The translations under genes were made by a program, and so were the position numbers. The notes under the pieces were generated by a model that worked only from the letters and a program-made list of their open reading frames with translations, ran no database searches and was not told the origin of the DNA. Shown here one piece after another: positions 52,630-61,365 of a DNA stretch of 64,000 nt; the stretch's first letter is position 1, and each line of letters begins with the position of its first letter. Origin of the DNA: Tsuneonella troitsensis (GTDB lineage Bacteria; Pseudomonadota; Alphaproteobacteria; Sphingomonadales; Sphingomonadaceae); the NCBI RefSeq assembly GCF_001441535.1, contig NZ_LMAU01000007.1, positions 85,717 through 149,716 of the forward strand, written 5' to 3'.

Positions 52630-53577
52630 CTACGGTTCGGGCGCATTGGCGGACATGGCCGCTTCTGCGGGCGCTCGAGACGGTGAAGCAGCAGGGGCAG
52701 GGGCAGGAAGGCTGTTCGCAGATGCCGCCCCTTCCGGCTTGCTGTAACCAGATTGATACTTGATCTCCGCTTCCTGACGGGCAGCGGCTAGAAGCTCCCG
52801 TAGGCGCTTTTGCGTTTCGCGACGCGTAAAGCCGGTGCTGGCAATCGGTCGTGCAGCATTGCCGGTTAAGGGCATCGGACGTGTTGCGATTATCTTTGCC
52901 ACTGTGATCCTGTTCCCCGCGGGGATGATCATGGGCTCGCTCGTTCCAATTTGCCTGAACTGGGCGAACATGTTGGCCGGTAACGTGGCGCTGTCCACCG
53001 TCGCATTTCCACGCTGAAACTTTACCCCCGCGCGATTCAGGACTGCGACCACTTCATCCATCGTCTTGGTGGGGCCCAATGAGGCCATGACGTCCTCGCG
53101 CTCGGGGTCCTGGAAGACAACCTGATCGAGGGCGAATAATGTCCGATTGCGAAAGGCCTGGGGATTCTCGCTGATCATTCGATCAACGTCCTGAGGAGAA
53201 GGATCCTTGACCTCGCGTGCCAGCTTCTCGTTGAGCATCTGGACTAGCAGGGTCTCCTGAAGCTTCTTCGCCCTGAGAATGTATTCAGGCGAAGATTCGA
53301 TGTCCTGATCACGCGCTACGTCGGCCAGGAGACGTCTCTCGACCACGCGATCGAGCGCGGCGTTTCGACTTCCCTGATCCTCGCCATCGGTTGCGCCAAC
53401 ACCCGCCAGTTCGCCGTTCAACTCCTGGACCGTTACTTCGTCCCCGTTGACCACCGCGACCACCTGCCCTTCAGGCTCGCGGTCACATGCAGCCAAGGTC
53501 AGCATGGACGCTGAAAAGAAAAACGGCCCGATGATTGTCCGCCACAGCGGACGAAACCTTTTGTTGATGGTGTCCAT
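52630..53577 (-). CDS. Peptidyl-prolyl isomerase, EpsD type of the exosortase EPS cluster
   Basis: The ATG at 53577 (MDTINKRFRP) follows AGGA; the upstream in-frame sequence has no protein character. A lipoprotein-like signal ends LTLAACDRE. The body is a SurA/PpiC-like chaperone/PPIase with VVAVVNGDEVTVQELNGEL, VERRLLADVARDQDI and a parvulin-like segment near FALDQVVFQDPE. The C-terminal tail is Ala/Pro-rich (about 285-315). It matches the EpsD-like proteins encoded next to exosortases, which help fold exported proteins. It lies 46 bases after EpsI. Confidence 0.82.
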   Translation of the reverse strand: MDTINKRFRPLWRTIIGPFFFSASMLTLAACDREPEGQVVAVVNGDEVTVQELNGELAGVGATDGEDQGSRNAALDRVVERRLLADVARDQDIESSPEYILRAKKLQETLLVQMLNEKLAREVKDPSPQDVDRMISENPQAFRNRTLFALDQVVFQDPEREDVMASLGPTKTMDEVVAVLNRAGVKFQRGNATVDSATLPANMFAQFRQIGTSEPMIIPAGNRITVAKIIATRPMPLTGNAARPIASTGFTRRETQKRLRELLAAARQEAEIKYQSGYSKPEGAASANSLPAPAPAASPSRAPAEAAMSANAPEP

Positions 53578-53623
53578 TACAACCATTCCTTCTCGTTTAG
53601 CGGGAGCCCAGCTCGGAGTACCG

Positions 53624-54322
53624 CTATCCGCGAGCGAACAGCAGTCGACGCAGCGGGCCCGAAGATTGATCATACAGATTGCTGACAAAATCGGTGAGGA
53701 TGTGCGCCTCGGCTTCAAGATCAGACGACAGAGTGGAAACGCGAACCAGAACTCCGTCGGGGATGACACCCCTTAGGTTCTCGCGCGCAACTACCCATCG
53801 CTGCTCGATCCACCGGCGCGGGAAATTCTCGCCAACACGCGTCCAGTAGAGGACGACCTCGCTACGGGTATCGCTACGCGCCATGAAAATCTGGCTCGGG
53901 AGAGCTGGCCCGGGCTCGAGCGGCGTGTCGATTGGCTGCGTTTCGGTGAGGGAAAATCCGCCGGCCGGATAACAAATCTCGGGCCGATGGATTTGCAGCA
54001 CTCCGTCCTGTCGGTTGTTGTAGGCAATGAGAAGCATGGCAATCTTGCCATCCGGCCTGACATAAGTCCGCGTCACGAGATTATCGTAGAGCCTGTCCGA
54101 TAGCGCGTCGGGAGGAGGCAACACGAGGCCGCTCTGCGTGTCGAATGCGAAATTCCCGATTTGATCGGGGATCATCGCCTTGAGCTGGTCCGTCTCGATC
54201 TTGGGGCGGTTGGGCACGGGTTGCCGCGCTTGCGCAATGCCGGAACAAGCCACCAGCCCAAGCCCCAGCAAGACTTTTCTACGGTCAAGGCGTGGCGAGC
54301 CCGGAATGTCCTGAGAAGTCAT
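53624..54322 (-). CDS. Exosortase-associated EpsI-family protein
   Basis: A 232-residue periplasmic protein with a twin-Arg-like N terminus (RRKVLLGLGLVACSGIAQA), then the EpsI domain with VTRTYVRPDGKIAMLLIAYN, GVLQIHRPEICYPAGGF (conserved C and H) and VVLYWTRVGENFP. EpsI is the common partner of exosortases in EPS loci and is usually fused to or encoded next to them. A 4-base overlap with the exosortase gene supports joint function. The small size and context suggest the V-type form. Confidence 0.88.
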   Translation of the reverse strand: MTSQDIPGSPRLDRRKVLLGLGLVACSGIAQARQPVPNRPKIETDQLKAMIPDQIGNFAFDTQSGLVLPPPDALSDRLYDNLVTRTYVRPDGKIAMLLIAYNNRQDGVLQIHRPEICYPAGGFSLTETQPIDTPLEPGPALPSQIFMARSDTRSEVVLYWTRVGENFPRRWIEQRWVVARENLRGVIPDGVLVRVSTLSSDLEAEAHILTDFVSNLYDQSSGPLRRLLFARG

Positions 54323-55284
54323 GATGCCTCGTCAGCCATACGGGGCGGGCGCCCCACACCAAAAAGTTTCGTCAACGCAAGATCAACAGCAAAGATGAGC
54401 ATCAGGGCGAGGACGAACATGGTAATTCCAGCCATGTCATGGAGAAAACTCTGGGCGGCGGCTTCCCCAGCCCAATATGTCAGCAATATCAGGATTAACA
54501 CACGCAGGAAATTTGCGGCGATCGCAACCGGGAGCACGAACAGCAGCAGTATGAACTGCTTCCGAGGTTCATTCTGATGCATGATATAGATGTAAAAAAG
54601 AGTGAGGGCCGAAAGGGAAACAATCGAATTCAGGCCCGAGCAGGCAGCAGCTACCAGCAGCTGGTATTGGCCGATCTGGATCATCACACCAGTCCCGCCG
54701 ATGGGGAAACCAAATAGCTGCAATAATCCAATCGAGCCCTGAGTGATGGCAACCTTGATCGGCAGGGTAAGGGTGTAAATGAGCGTTTCCGGAGGAGGAA
54801 ATGCAAAGAAGAGGTAGACGAGCGGGAAGGCAAGCGCCTTCAGGACCTTCCATCCTACTATGCTGTAGAAAGCCGCGAGCGCCAGAAGGTACATCGCGTA
54901 GCCCTCCAGCTCGACTATCTGGATGACGCGCGTGAGGAAGTATAGCGGTACGGTAAGAAGCAACGTGATCACGACCGCGCTTGTCGATGGCGGGCGGACA
55001 AGATGCCGCACCTCTGGCCACTTGTGGACCAGCAGCCAAAGCCCAGTCGCAAGAATTATCGGACCATGGGCCCCCTGCTCGCTTGACCAGGTACTCTTCC
55101 CAATCACAATCAAGGTAGGAATGACGAGGGCCAGAAGGCCGACGACCAGAGCAATGTCCGCAGCGCCGAACGATCGGCTACTGGAATCTGCGCCGACCTC
55201 CGCAGCTGCACCGTGCATCACGGCCTCCTCCCCTTGCGCACCCTGAGCCCTTACAGGAGGAAAAAGGTCTACGCCTCCGCTCAC
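54319..55284 (-). CDS. xrtV: Exosortase (transmembrane cysteine protease; V-type-like)
   Basis: A 321-residue polytopic protein with about eight TM helices. It has the exosortase catalytic set: C215 in AAACSGLNSIVSL, R261 in ANFLRVLILI and H282 in SFLHDMAG. Exosortases cut C-terminal PEP-CTERM signals and transfer the protein to an as yet poorly known acceptor. Two candidate substrates with PEPxxWA signals are in this window (26697-27476, 60572-61249). The type is called V from the sphingomonad context and from the small accessory gene at 60062-60304; a profile search would settle it. It overlaps EpsI by 4 bases. Confidence 0.9.
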   Translation of the reverse strand: MSGGVDLFPPVRAQGAQGEEAVMHGAAAEVGADSSSRSFGAADIALVVGLLALVIPTLIVIGKSTWSSEQGAHGPIILATGLWLLVHKWPEVRHLVRPPSTSAVVITLLLTVPLYFLTRVIQIVELEGYAMYLLALAAFYSIVGWKVLKALAFPLVYLFFAFPPPETLIYTLTLPIKVAITQGSIGLLQLFGFPIGGTGVMIQIGQYQLLVAAACSGLNSIVSLSALTLFYIYIMHQNEPRKQFILLLFVLPVAIAANFLRVLILILLTYWAGEAAAQSFLHDMAGITMFVLALMLIFAVDLALTKLFGVGRPPRMADEAS

Positions 55285-55417
55285 TGAAATGCCATGCGTT
55301 TCGCGCGCGCCAGCGACTTTCTATCAGCTCGCCTGCCAGGCTTGGGTTGATGTCCAGAGGAAGCTTCATCGCGATCGGGCGAGAGACGGGTCCCCTGCGA
55401 CAAGCTGGTGAGCCTGC

Positions 55418-56374
55418 TCATGGCGCGAGCGTCGAAAAATAGGAGATCGTGCGCCCCAGCCCCTCGTCGAGCGAGATTGCCGGCTCCCACTGAAGCCACG
55501 TGCGCGCCAGCGAAATATCGGGTTTACGCTGAAGCGGATCGTCCTGAGGAAGGGGTTCTTCGATCAGTTCGGATTTCGAGCCGGTCATCGCAATGACCTT
55601 TTCAGCGAGCTGACGAATGGTGAACTCCTGGGGGTTTCCGAGATTGACCGGGCCGGGCCGATCTTCCTCGCTCTCCATCAACGCAATGAAGCCGTCGATA
55701 AGGTCGTCCACGTAGCAAAAGCTCCGCGTCTGGCTACCATCGCCATAAATTGTGATCGGCTCCCCGCGGAGCGCTTGCATAATGAAGTTGGAGACCACCC
55801 GGCCGTCAGACGGGTGCATACGGGGCCCGTACGTATTGAAGATCCGAGCCACCTTGATATCGAGGCCGCATTGTCGGTGGTAATCGAAAAACAGCGTTTC
55901 CGCGCAGCGCTTTCCCTCGTCGTAGCAACTGCGAATGCCGATCGGGTTGACGTTTCCCCAGTAGCTCTCGGGCTGAGGATGAATTTCCGGATCACCGTAG
56001 ACCTCGCTGGTGGAGGCCTGAAAAATCCTCACTTTCAATCGCTTGGCGAGCCCCAGGAGATTTATCGCACCATGAACCGACGTCTTTGTCGTCTGAACAG
56101 GGTCGTGTTGATAGTGAATTGGGCTGGCCGGACATGCGAGATTCCAGATCTCGTCGACCTCAACGTACAGTGGGAAACAGACGTCATGTCGCATGAATTC
56201 GAACCGCGGATGACCCGCCAGATGGTCGAGGTTGCGCTTGTCGCCAGTAAACAGATTGTCGACACAGAGAATCTCGTCGCCGCGCGCCAGCAGCCGATCG
56301 ATCAGGTGGGATCCCAGGAAGCCCGCGCCGCCGGTCACCAGCGTCCGACGCCTCCCAAATGTCTGGCGAGCCAT
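55418..56374 (-). CDS. UDP-glucuronate decarboxylase (UDP-xylose synthase)
   Basis: A 318-residue SDR starting at ATG 56374, after AAGGAGAAG. It has [13 protein letters not shown] (residues 12-24), [36 protein letters not shown] (E124) and Y-x-x-x-K at Y151-K155 in [11 protein letters not shown], all diagnostic of UXS. It converts UDP-GlcA to UDP-xylose in the cytoplasm, so the glycan probably contains xylose (inference). It is the first gene of the minus-strand run with the exosortase, 133 bases upstream. Confidence 0.92.
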   Translation of the reverse strand: MARQTFGRRRTLVTGGAGFLGSHLIDRLLARGDEILCVDNLFTGDKRNLDHLAGHPRFEFMRHDVCFPLYVEVDEIWNLACPASPIHYQHDPVQTTKTSVHGAINLLGLAKRLKVRIFQASTSEVYGDPEIHPQPESYWGNVNPIGIRSCYDEGKRCAETLFFDYHRQCGLDIKVARIFNTYGPRMHPSDGRVVSNFIMQALRGEPITIYGDGSQTRSFCYVDDLIDGFIALMESEEDRPGPVNLGNPQEFTIRQLAEKVIAMTGSKSELIEEPLPQDDPLQRKPDISLARTWLQWEPAISLDEGLGRTISYFSTLAP

Positions 56375-56509
56375 TGAAACTTCTCCTTGGAGGTCGGTCT
56401 GGAACACGAGCACAGTGAACTTGTCAACGAAACCCTCGGGGGTGTTCGGAACGCGTCCCTTCGCGGCACATTGTTGCAGAGAGAGTCGAGCGAGTCATAC
56501 GCTCTCCGG

Positions 56510-56526
56510 TTGAGCTTACGTTAACC
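56510..56526 (+). promoter_or_regulatory. CtrA-like box upstream of the lipoprotein gene
   Basis: TTGA-N7-TTAACC lies at 56510-56526, one base off TTAA-N7-TTAA in the first half. It ends 21 bases before the ATG at 56548. Confidence 0.4.
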
Positions 56527-56547
56527 TCATCATCTTACCATTCTGGA

Positions 56548-57084
56548 ATGAGCTTGAAGCGTTCGGCAGGGCAGTTGCTCGTCGTGGCGGCCGCCACGAT
56601 TGTGAGCGGCTGCAATCAGGACGTGCGAAGTCGTCCACTGGCCACGATTGACCTTTCCAATTTGGAGACCGTTGCAGCGGCGGGTCGGAAGCTGCCTGAG
56701 CGCGAGCGAGGGGCGCTCGTAACCTACGCTCTTTTGCATTGGCCCGGATCGAAGTCGTACTGTGGCAGCCCAATTGACCAGCATCAAAAAGCGCCGAGCA
56801 CGGTCGGCGAGGCAATCCAGGTTACCTTCGACTTCGAGAAGTCTCTTGAGGCTACACGCCAGGCCGCGCTGATGAAGTCGCCGGTGGAGCTGGCCGCCGC
56901 ACAGGATCAGATGTTGATCGACCGGTTGGAAGCCCTCACCCTTGATCGACAAAGACTGGCTCTTGGCGCCGGCGACAGTTCACCTGAGCGCCGCAGGGCC
57001 GCCGCCATCGATCGTGAAATCGAGGCCGTGAAGCGCCAGCGACAGGAACTGTCGGCTCGGCGGCAGGCCCCGCACCAGCGCTAG
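56548..57084 (+). CDS. Hypothetical lipoprotein with a coiled-coil C terminus
   Basis: A 178-residue protein with a lipobox (TIVSGCNQD) near residue 22. The middle has a Cys (SYCGSPID). The C-terminal 70 residues are charged and helical (QDQMLIDRLEALTLDRQRLA), likely a coiled coil. No family was recognised. It lies between the UDP-xylose synthase and the right DUF1996 gene, with a CtrA-like box in its promoter. Confidence 0.65.
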   Translation: MSLKRSAGQLLVVAAATIVSGCNQDVRSRPLATIDLSNLETVAAAGRKLPERERGALVTYALLHWPGSKSYCGSPIDQHQKAPSTVGEAIQVTFDFEKSLEATRQAALMKSPVELAAAQDQMLIDRLEALTLDRQRLALGAGDSSPERRRAAAIDREIEAVKRQRQELSARRQAPHQR

Positions 57085-57286
57085 TTTCCGGCGCGAAAGC
57101 GACCCGGGGAGCCAGTCGACAACAACGCACGTCCGGTCGCAGGTCGCTTCCCTAACCCACTCAATTTGCTAGCGGCCCACGCCGGAGACGGGTCGCAATC
57201 AATGAAAATTAACCATGCTTGCCAGCATCCTGTTAGTCAGGACTGGTTAGACCGCCTTCAGCCTTACCGTTGAAGGGAAATTAGGT

Positions 57287-58543
57287 GTGAAGCCTGTGGC
57301 GTCCTGCATTGCGTCGATCGTCGCTATTCTGGCCCTTCCCGGGTGCGGGGGAGGGGACGCCAGCAGCATTGCGCCGAGTATCTCTTCGGCGGGTCTAGCC
57401 GGCACGCCAGCACCAACGCCGACCCCGACGCCTACCCCTACCCCTACTCCGACCCCATCGAGTGTGGGGTCTGGCTATGTTGCCGCGCAATCCGAAGCCG
57501 GTGCTCCGGACTTTCTCGTTTCCTTTGATGTCTCCAATGGTTTGCAACTCGCGTGGGGTACCGGGGCAATTCCGGATCTCTATACGCCGGACCGGAGCGA
57601 AGGAGCCTTCCGATTTACCTGCGGCGGCGCAGGCAAGCTTCGTTTCGATGACCCGGTGCTATACCCTGGTCAGCCAGGCAAGAGTCACCTGCACCAGCCT
57701 TGGGGCAATGCCGCTTTCGATGCTTACACCACTCCGGCACGACTGGCCGCGAGCGCCGAAACGGACTGCAACTCGACGCCCTTCAGCCTTAACCGGTCCC
57801 TCTACTGGATGCCCGCCCTCGTCTATCTCGACAACTCAATGGCAATCCAGCCCGACCTCGTGTCGGTCTACTACAAGCGTAGTTCCAAGGGATCTCCCGA
57901 GTGCGATCCGGCTAATTCGCGCTTTGTCGGAAAGTGCGTGGGACTGCCGAACCAGATCAGGTTCATTTTCGGATGGGACCCGGCCAGACCGACCGCGAAA
58001 ATCCGTGGGGCAAGCTGGTATTGTACCGGCGGAACCGGCCAGCATTTTTCGAATATTCAGGACGTCTTCGCGAGTGGTTGTAAGGTCGGAGATACGCTGA
58101 TTGCCAACACGATGGCGCCGGATTGCTGGGATGGCAAACATCTCGACACACCCGACCACCGCAGTCACTTGGCCTATTCGGGCTGGTACACTCAGGACGG
58201 TTTGCGACATTGCCCCGCGGGATTTCCTTTCCTGATCCCTCAGGAAGAGAACAAGGCCATGTGGACAGTGACCGCAGATATGATCGGCGCCGACGGAAAG
58301 AGCCGTATTGGCTTGTCGAGTGATCATATGTTGCCGGGCGCCAGGCCTGGCGAGACACTTCACGCCGACTACATTGAGACCTGGGACGCGCGCGCCAAGG
58401 CCATATGGATCGACAACTGCATCGACAAGGGCCTCTCCTGTTCAGGTGGTGATCTCGGGAATGGCCGGCAATTGATCGGAGCCGCACAGCCCAGTTATGG
58501 ATGGATCAATCCATCGGCCCGAGTTCCCATCCCGGGCACATGA
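57287..58543 (+). CDS. DUF1996 lipoprotein, right paralogue
   Basis: A 418-residue lipoprotein with a GTG start; the signal ends ILALPGCGG. A long PT repeat (PAPTPTPTPTPTPTPTPTPS, encoded at about 57408-57460) joins to a DUF1996 domain sharing nearly every block with 11975-13246: AWGTGAIPDLY, SLYWMPAL, FGWDP, WYCTGGTGQHF, WDGKHLDTPDHRSHLAYS and SSDHMLPGARPGETLHADY, ending in QLIGAAQPSYGWINPS. The function is unknown; it is probably an outer-membrane-attached, extracellular-facing protein. TTAACC lies at 57209-57214 upstream. It converges with the phosphoglycosyltransferase gene. Confidence 0.85.
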   Translation: MKPVASCIASIVAILALPGCGGGDASSIAPSISSAGLAGTPAPTPTPTPTPTPTPTPSSVGSGYVAAQSEAGAPDFLVSFDVSNGLQLAWGTGAIPDLYTPDRSEGAFRFTCGGAGKLRFDDPVLYPGQPGKSHLHQPWGNAAFDAYTTPARLAASAETDCNSTPFSLNRSLYWMPALVYLDNSMAIQPDLVSVYYKRSSKGSPECDPANSRFVGKCVGLPNQIRFIFGWDPARPTAKIRGASWYCTGGTGQHFSNIQDVFASGCKVGDTLIANTMAPDCWDGKHLDTPDHRSHLAYSGWYTQDGLRHCPAGFPFLIPQEENKAMWTVTADMIGADGKSRIGLSSDHMLPGARPGETLHADYIETWDARAKAIWIDNCIDKGLSCSGGDLGNGRQLIGAAQPSYGWINPSARVPIPGT

Positions 58544-58609
58544 CATGTAAAGGGCGAAACAGATCACGGTCCGGGGCACACCCGCGACCTGCTATGAAAT
58601 TGGCCGAAG

Positions 58610-60046
58610 TCAGAATGCGTTCTCGTGAACGACGACCCGGATCGTCCTGAGGATGATTGCGAAATCGAGGCCAAGCGACCAGTGCGAAAGGTATTCAAGG
58701 TCTGACCTGACACGCTGGCGCAGAGCCTCCGGTGACTGGGTCGACCCGCGAAGTCCGCGCACTTGTGCCAAGCCTGTAATACCTGGCTTGAGAGCATGTC
58801 TAATCCAGTAGTTGCGGTCGGCCTCCCAGAAGAGGTCTGTACCGGCAAGCGAGCCCAAAGCGTGGGGCCTGGGCCCAACGATGCTCATGTGACCCAAGAC
58901 TACATTCAGCAGCTGTGGCAGCTCATCGACACTCGTCCGTCGTAGATATCTGCCGATCCGCGTGATGCGCGGATCCTCTCGAGCAGTCGAGATGTTGCCG
59001 TCCTCGTCCGAGCCGGCAACTGACATGGTCCGAAACTTGAAAATTCTGAACTGGCGGCTGCCGCGGCCAACGCGCATCTGACGAAAGAATATCGGCCCAC
59101 CGTCCTCAAGCCTTATCAAGGCCGCGACAATCAGGAGGCCGGGTAGCAGGACTATCAAGGCGCCCAAGGCCACCAGCAGATCAAAAGCGCGCTTTTGTAT
59201 ACGATTGGACAGGCTCAACGGACCCTGTGACAGAACGAGCGTATCTTCATCCGCGTAGCTTCCGATCCCTACTGCTCCATGCAAAAGGTCCCGGTCGAGA
59301 AGAATCTCGCCACCCACGTCCTGGCCCTTCAGGAACATTGCCCACATAGCCCTGCGTTCAAAGCTGCACGCCACGATAACGCGGTCGTAGGGGGCGATAA
59401 TCCGCGAAAGGGTATCAATCTCCTTTGGCTGACTCCACTCTGCTGACAGCTCATCCGCATCAAGGTCGACACAATCCACTCCCGGGAGTGGGTGCACCGG
59501 TAGCCCGTCACGAATGAGGATCGTTGCTGTCGCCCGCCCGCCCATCCATGCTTTGAAAAGCAGGTTTTCGAGCAGTTTTCCCATGACAATAAAGAATGCT
59601 GCGCTGAGAAAGGTCACAAGGTAACCCACCCGCGAGAGCGAATCTTCCTTCAGGAAAAACGTCAGCGCCAGCACGAGCAGTGCGGTGATCAGCAAGGCGG
59701 TAAGCGCCCGTTGCATTCCGAGCGAACGACTTTCCAGGGACTCGACCGACTGGGTCTCCTGGGCAATTTCGCACATGAGGAAGACCGGAAGCGCAATCGT
59801 AAGGATGGGAAGACCGCCCGCACCCAGCCATACCTCCTCGCGAAGCTGAAGCGCGAGTTGATATCCCAGGATCAATGCGGCACAATCGAGAATGAGCGAC
59901 GCAGCGTAGAGTACAACCCGCTTCTTCTGAGCTGAGAGACGAGGCACCCGAAAGTCGCCTGTTATGACTGGTGACACAGGGCCGAGCTCAGGCCTTGCGC
60001 CATGCGCCGACCTTTCTCGATCTCCCTCCACCACAGTATCCCTCAC
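58610..60046 (-). CDS. Polyprenyl-phosphate glycosylphosphotransferase (EPS initiating enzyme)
   Basis: A 478-residue inner-membrane enzyme with a GTG start. Four N-terminal TM helices lie at about 45-150 (VVLYAASLILDCAALILGYQ). A CoA-binding-like domain follows, then the C-terminal catalytic domain of bacterial sugar transferases: KRAFDLLVALGALIVLLPGL, GPIFFRQMRVGR, FRIFKFRTMS, LRRTSVDELPQLLNVVLG and MSIVGPRPHALG. It transfers a sugar-1-phosphate to undecaprenyl phosphate, the first step of the repeat unit. It lies next to the exosortase accessory gene on the same strand. Confidence 0.92.
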   Translation of the reverse strand: MRDTVVEGDRERSAHGARPELGPVSPVITGDFRVPRLSAQKKRVVLYAASLILDCAALILGYQLALQLREEVWLGAGGLPILTIALPVFLMCEIAQETQSVESLESRSLGMQRALTALLITALLVLALTFFLKEDSLSRVGYLVTFLSAAFFIVMGKLLENLLFKAWMGGRATATILIRDGLPVHPLPGVDCVDLDADELSAEWSQPKEIDTLSRIIAPYDRVIVACSFERRAMWAMFLKGQDVGGEILLDRDLLHGAVGIGSYADEDTLVLSQGPLSLSNRIQKRAFDLLVALGALIVLLPGLLIVAALIRLEDGGPIFFRQMRVGRGSRQFRIFKFRTMSVAGSDEDGNISTAREDPRITRIGRYLRRTSVDELPQLLNVVLGHMSIVGPRPHALGSLAGTDLFWEADRNYWIRHALKPGITGLAQVRGLRGSTQSPEALRQRVRSDLEYLSHWSLGLDFAIILRTIRVVVHENAF

Positions 60047-60061
60047 GTCACGGTTCCTTCG

Positions 60062-60304
60062 CTAGGGGCGCCCGATGCGCAGCTTCAGAACCGCAAACAG
60101 ATAGACGACTACTCCGCCCATGATCATCGCCGCGACCAGATCCTGGCCTGCGTTTCCGACCTGATTGGCTACCGCGCACGCCAGTGCCGGTGGTGCGTAG
60201 TGCCAGAGCTTGTCCCGTGGCTCATCCTCTGACGAGCGCTGGAGCAACAGCGTCACGAGCCCGGCAAATGCGAAGATCGTCACCCAGTCCCATACGGTTT
60301 CCAT
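60062..60304 (-). CDS. Small membrane protein, exosortase-V accessory-like
   Basis: An 80-residue protein; the ATG at 60304 (METVWDWVTIFAFAGLVTLL) is preferred over a start 57 bases upstream. One N-terminal TM helix is followed by DKLWHYAPPALACAVANQVG and a C-terminal hydrophobic segment (VAAMIMGGVVVYLFAVL). It matches, from memory, the small proteins encoded with exosortase V in sphingomonads. Its gene ends 16 bases before the phosphoglycosyltransferase start. Confidence 0.65.
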   Translation of the reverse strand: METVWDWVTIFAFAGLVTLLLQRSSEDEPRDKLWHYAPPALACAVANQVGNAGQDLVAAMIMGGVVVYLFAVLKLRIGRP

Positions 60305-60571
60305 AATCTTCCCGATCTCACAATTGGGCCCTGCGTTTGATAACGCGTTAGGCGGCTTCACGCCAAGCAGCTAGTCCACCACCTGACCTCGCGAGTCCCA
60401 ATCTGAAACAAAACAGCAATAACTTTCGTAACTTCCGGACTCTTTGGGGCTAGCAGCTTGGTAAATTAAACGTTAACTAACCCTCCTATCAGTCATGTTC
60501 GATTCGCGAACGGAGCGGGAGGCTTCGTGGTCGGGCGTTTGTCCAAACTGCTTCGTATGAGGAAATTGACG
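60305..60571. promoter_or_regulatory. Divergent promoter region before the second PEPxxWA-CTERM gene
   Basis: No gene was seen. An AT-rich element TTAAACGTTAACTAACC at 60466-60482 contains TTAAC, related to the TTAACC elements of the island. GAGGA at 60559-60563 is the ribosome site for the start at 60572. Confidence 0.4.
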
Positions 60572-61249
60572 ATGATGAATGCAGCCAAGAGAATTGCCAA
60601 GACCGCCCTGTTTGCCGGGAGTCTGCTCGCGATGAGCAGCGCGGCCAATGCTGCCGCCGGCCTGACCTTTGAAGGTGGCACCGGGGGCCTCGCTCCGGGT
60701 GAAACCGACTACGCGAACTTCGACACGACCTTCGGCGATGTGGTGACAACCGGAACGGCCGGGATCTACACCGGAACGCAGCCGTTCGTTGCGGCAGAAC
60801 CTGCTTACGGCGACCAGGGCGATGCCTACTTCGCTGTTCTGGCGGGCGGTACGGCGACGTTCTCGTTCATCAATTCGCTGTCGCAGTTTGCGTTCGATCT
60901 CGGCTCGGCCGACGATTACAACTTCCTCACGGTGTTCTTCGCCGGCGGCGTTACTCAGACTTTCAGCGGCTCCCAGCTAAATCCTCCGGGACCGGCTACG
61001 GGCAACCAGGATATCGCGCAGACCAACGGTCGCGTGACCGTCTTCGCCAATGATCTCGGTGGCATTATCGGGTTCGAGTTCGCATCGCAGCAGAACTCCT
61101 TCGAGTTTGACAATATCGGGACCGTCTCCGCGGTGCCTGAGCCGGCCACCTGGGCGCTGCTTCTGCTGGGATTTGGCGCGATCGGCTACGGCATGCGTCG
61201 CCGCAAGGCTCTCGGAACCGCGCCGCGGATGAAAATCCGCTACGCCTGA
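60572..61249 (+). CDS. PEPxxWA-CTERM sorting-signal protein
   Basis: The ATG at 60572 is set by GAGGA 8 bases upstream. A signal peptide of about 31 residues ends SAANAAAG. The body is a beta-rich domain with Phe/Gly/Asp strands (AYFAVLAGGTATFSFINSLS). The sorting signal is AVPEPATWALLLLGFGAIGY followed by GMRRRK, with a normal short tail (ALGTAPRMKIRYA). It is a classic exosortase substrate, probably processed by the exosortase at 54319-55284. A strong terminator follows. Confidence 0.9.
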   Translation: MMNAAKRIAKTALFAGSLLAMSSAANAAAGLTFEGGTGGLAPGETDYANFDTTFGDVVTTGTAGIYTGTQPFVAAEPAYGDQGDAYFAVLAGGTATFSFINSLSQFAFDLGSADDYNFLTVFFAGGVTQTFSGSQLNPPGPATGNQDIAQTNGRVTVFANDLGGIIGFEFASQQNSFEFDNIGTVSAVPEPATWALLLLGFGAIGYGMRRRKALGTAPRMKIRYA

Positions 61250-61272
61250 GTTAGCTTCGAGTTCAGTTCATG

Positions 61273-61303
61273 AAGCGGCCCGGCAAGTCCGGGCCGCTTT
61301 TTT
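61273..61303 (+). terminator. Rho-independent terminator after the PEPxxWA-CTERM gene
   Basis: AAGCGGCCCGG (61273-61283) pairs with CCGGGCCGCTT (61289-61299) with a 5-base loop, followed by a run of T to 61303. It is a perfect 11-bp stem, 24 bases after the stop. Confidence 0.88.
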
Positions 61304-61365
61304 GTGCGAGTTTGCCCTGCCAGTCAGCACCTTTGGTATCTTCTATATCAAAGTCATTTTCACGG

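Noticed and set aside
57408..57460. Tandem repeat DNA in the right DUF1996 gene as a CRISPR or mobile repeat
   Set aside because: It is in frame and encodes a Pro-Thr linker. The repeat unit is 6 bases with no spacers.
61284..61365. Terminator at 61273-61303 also serving virB4 on the minus strand
   Set aside because: The T-run is only on the plus-strand side. On the minus strand the stem is followed by mixed sequence.
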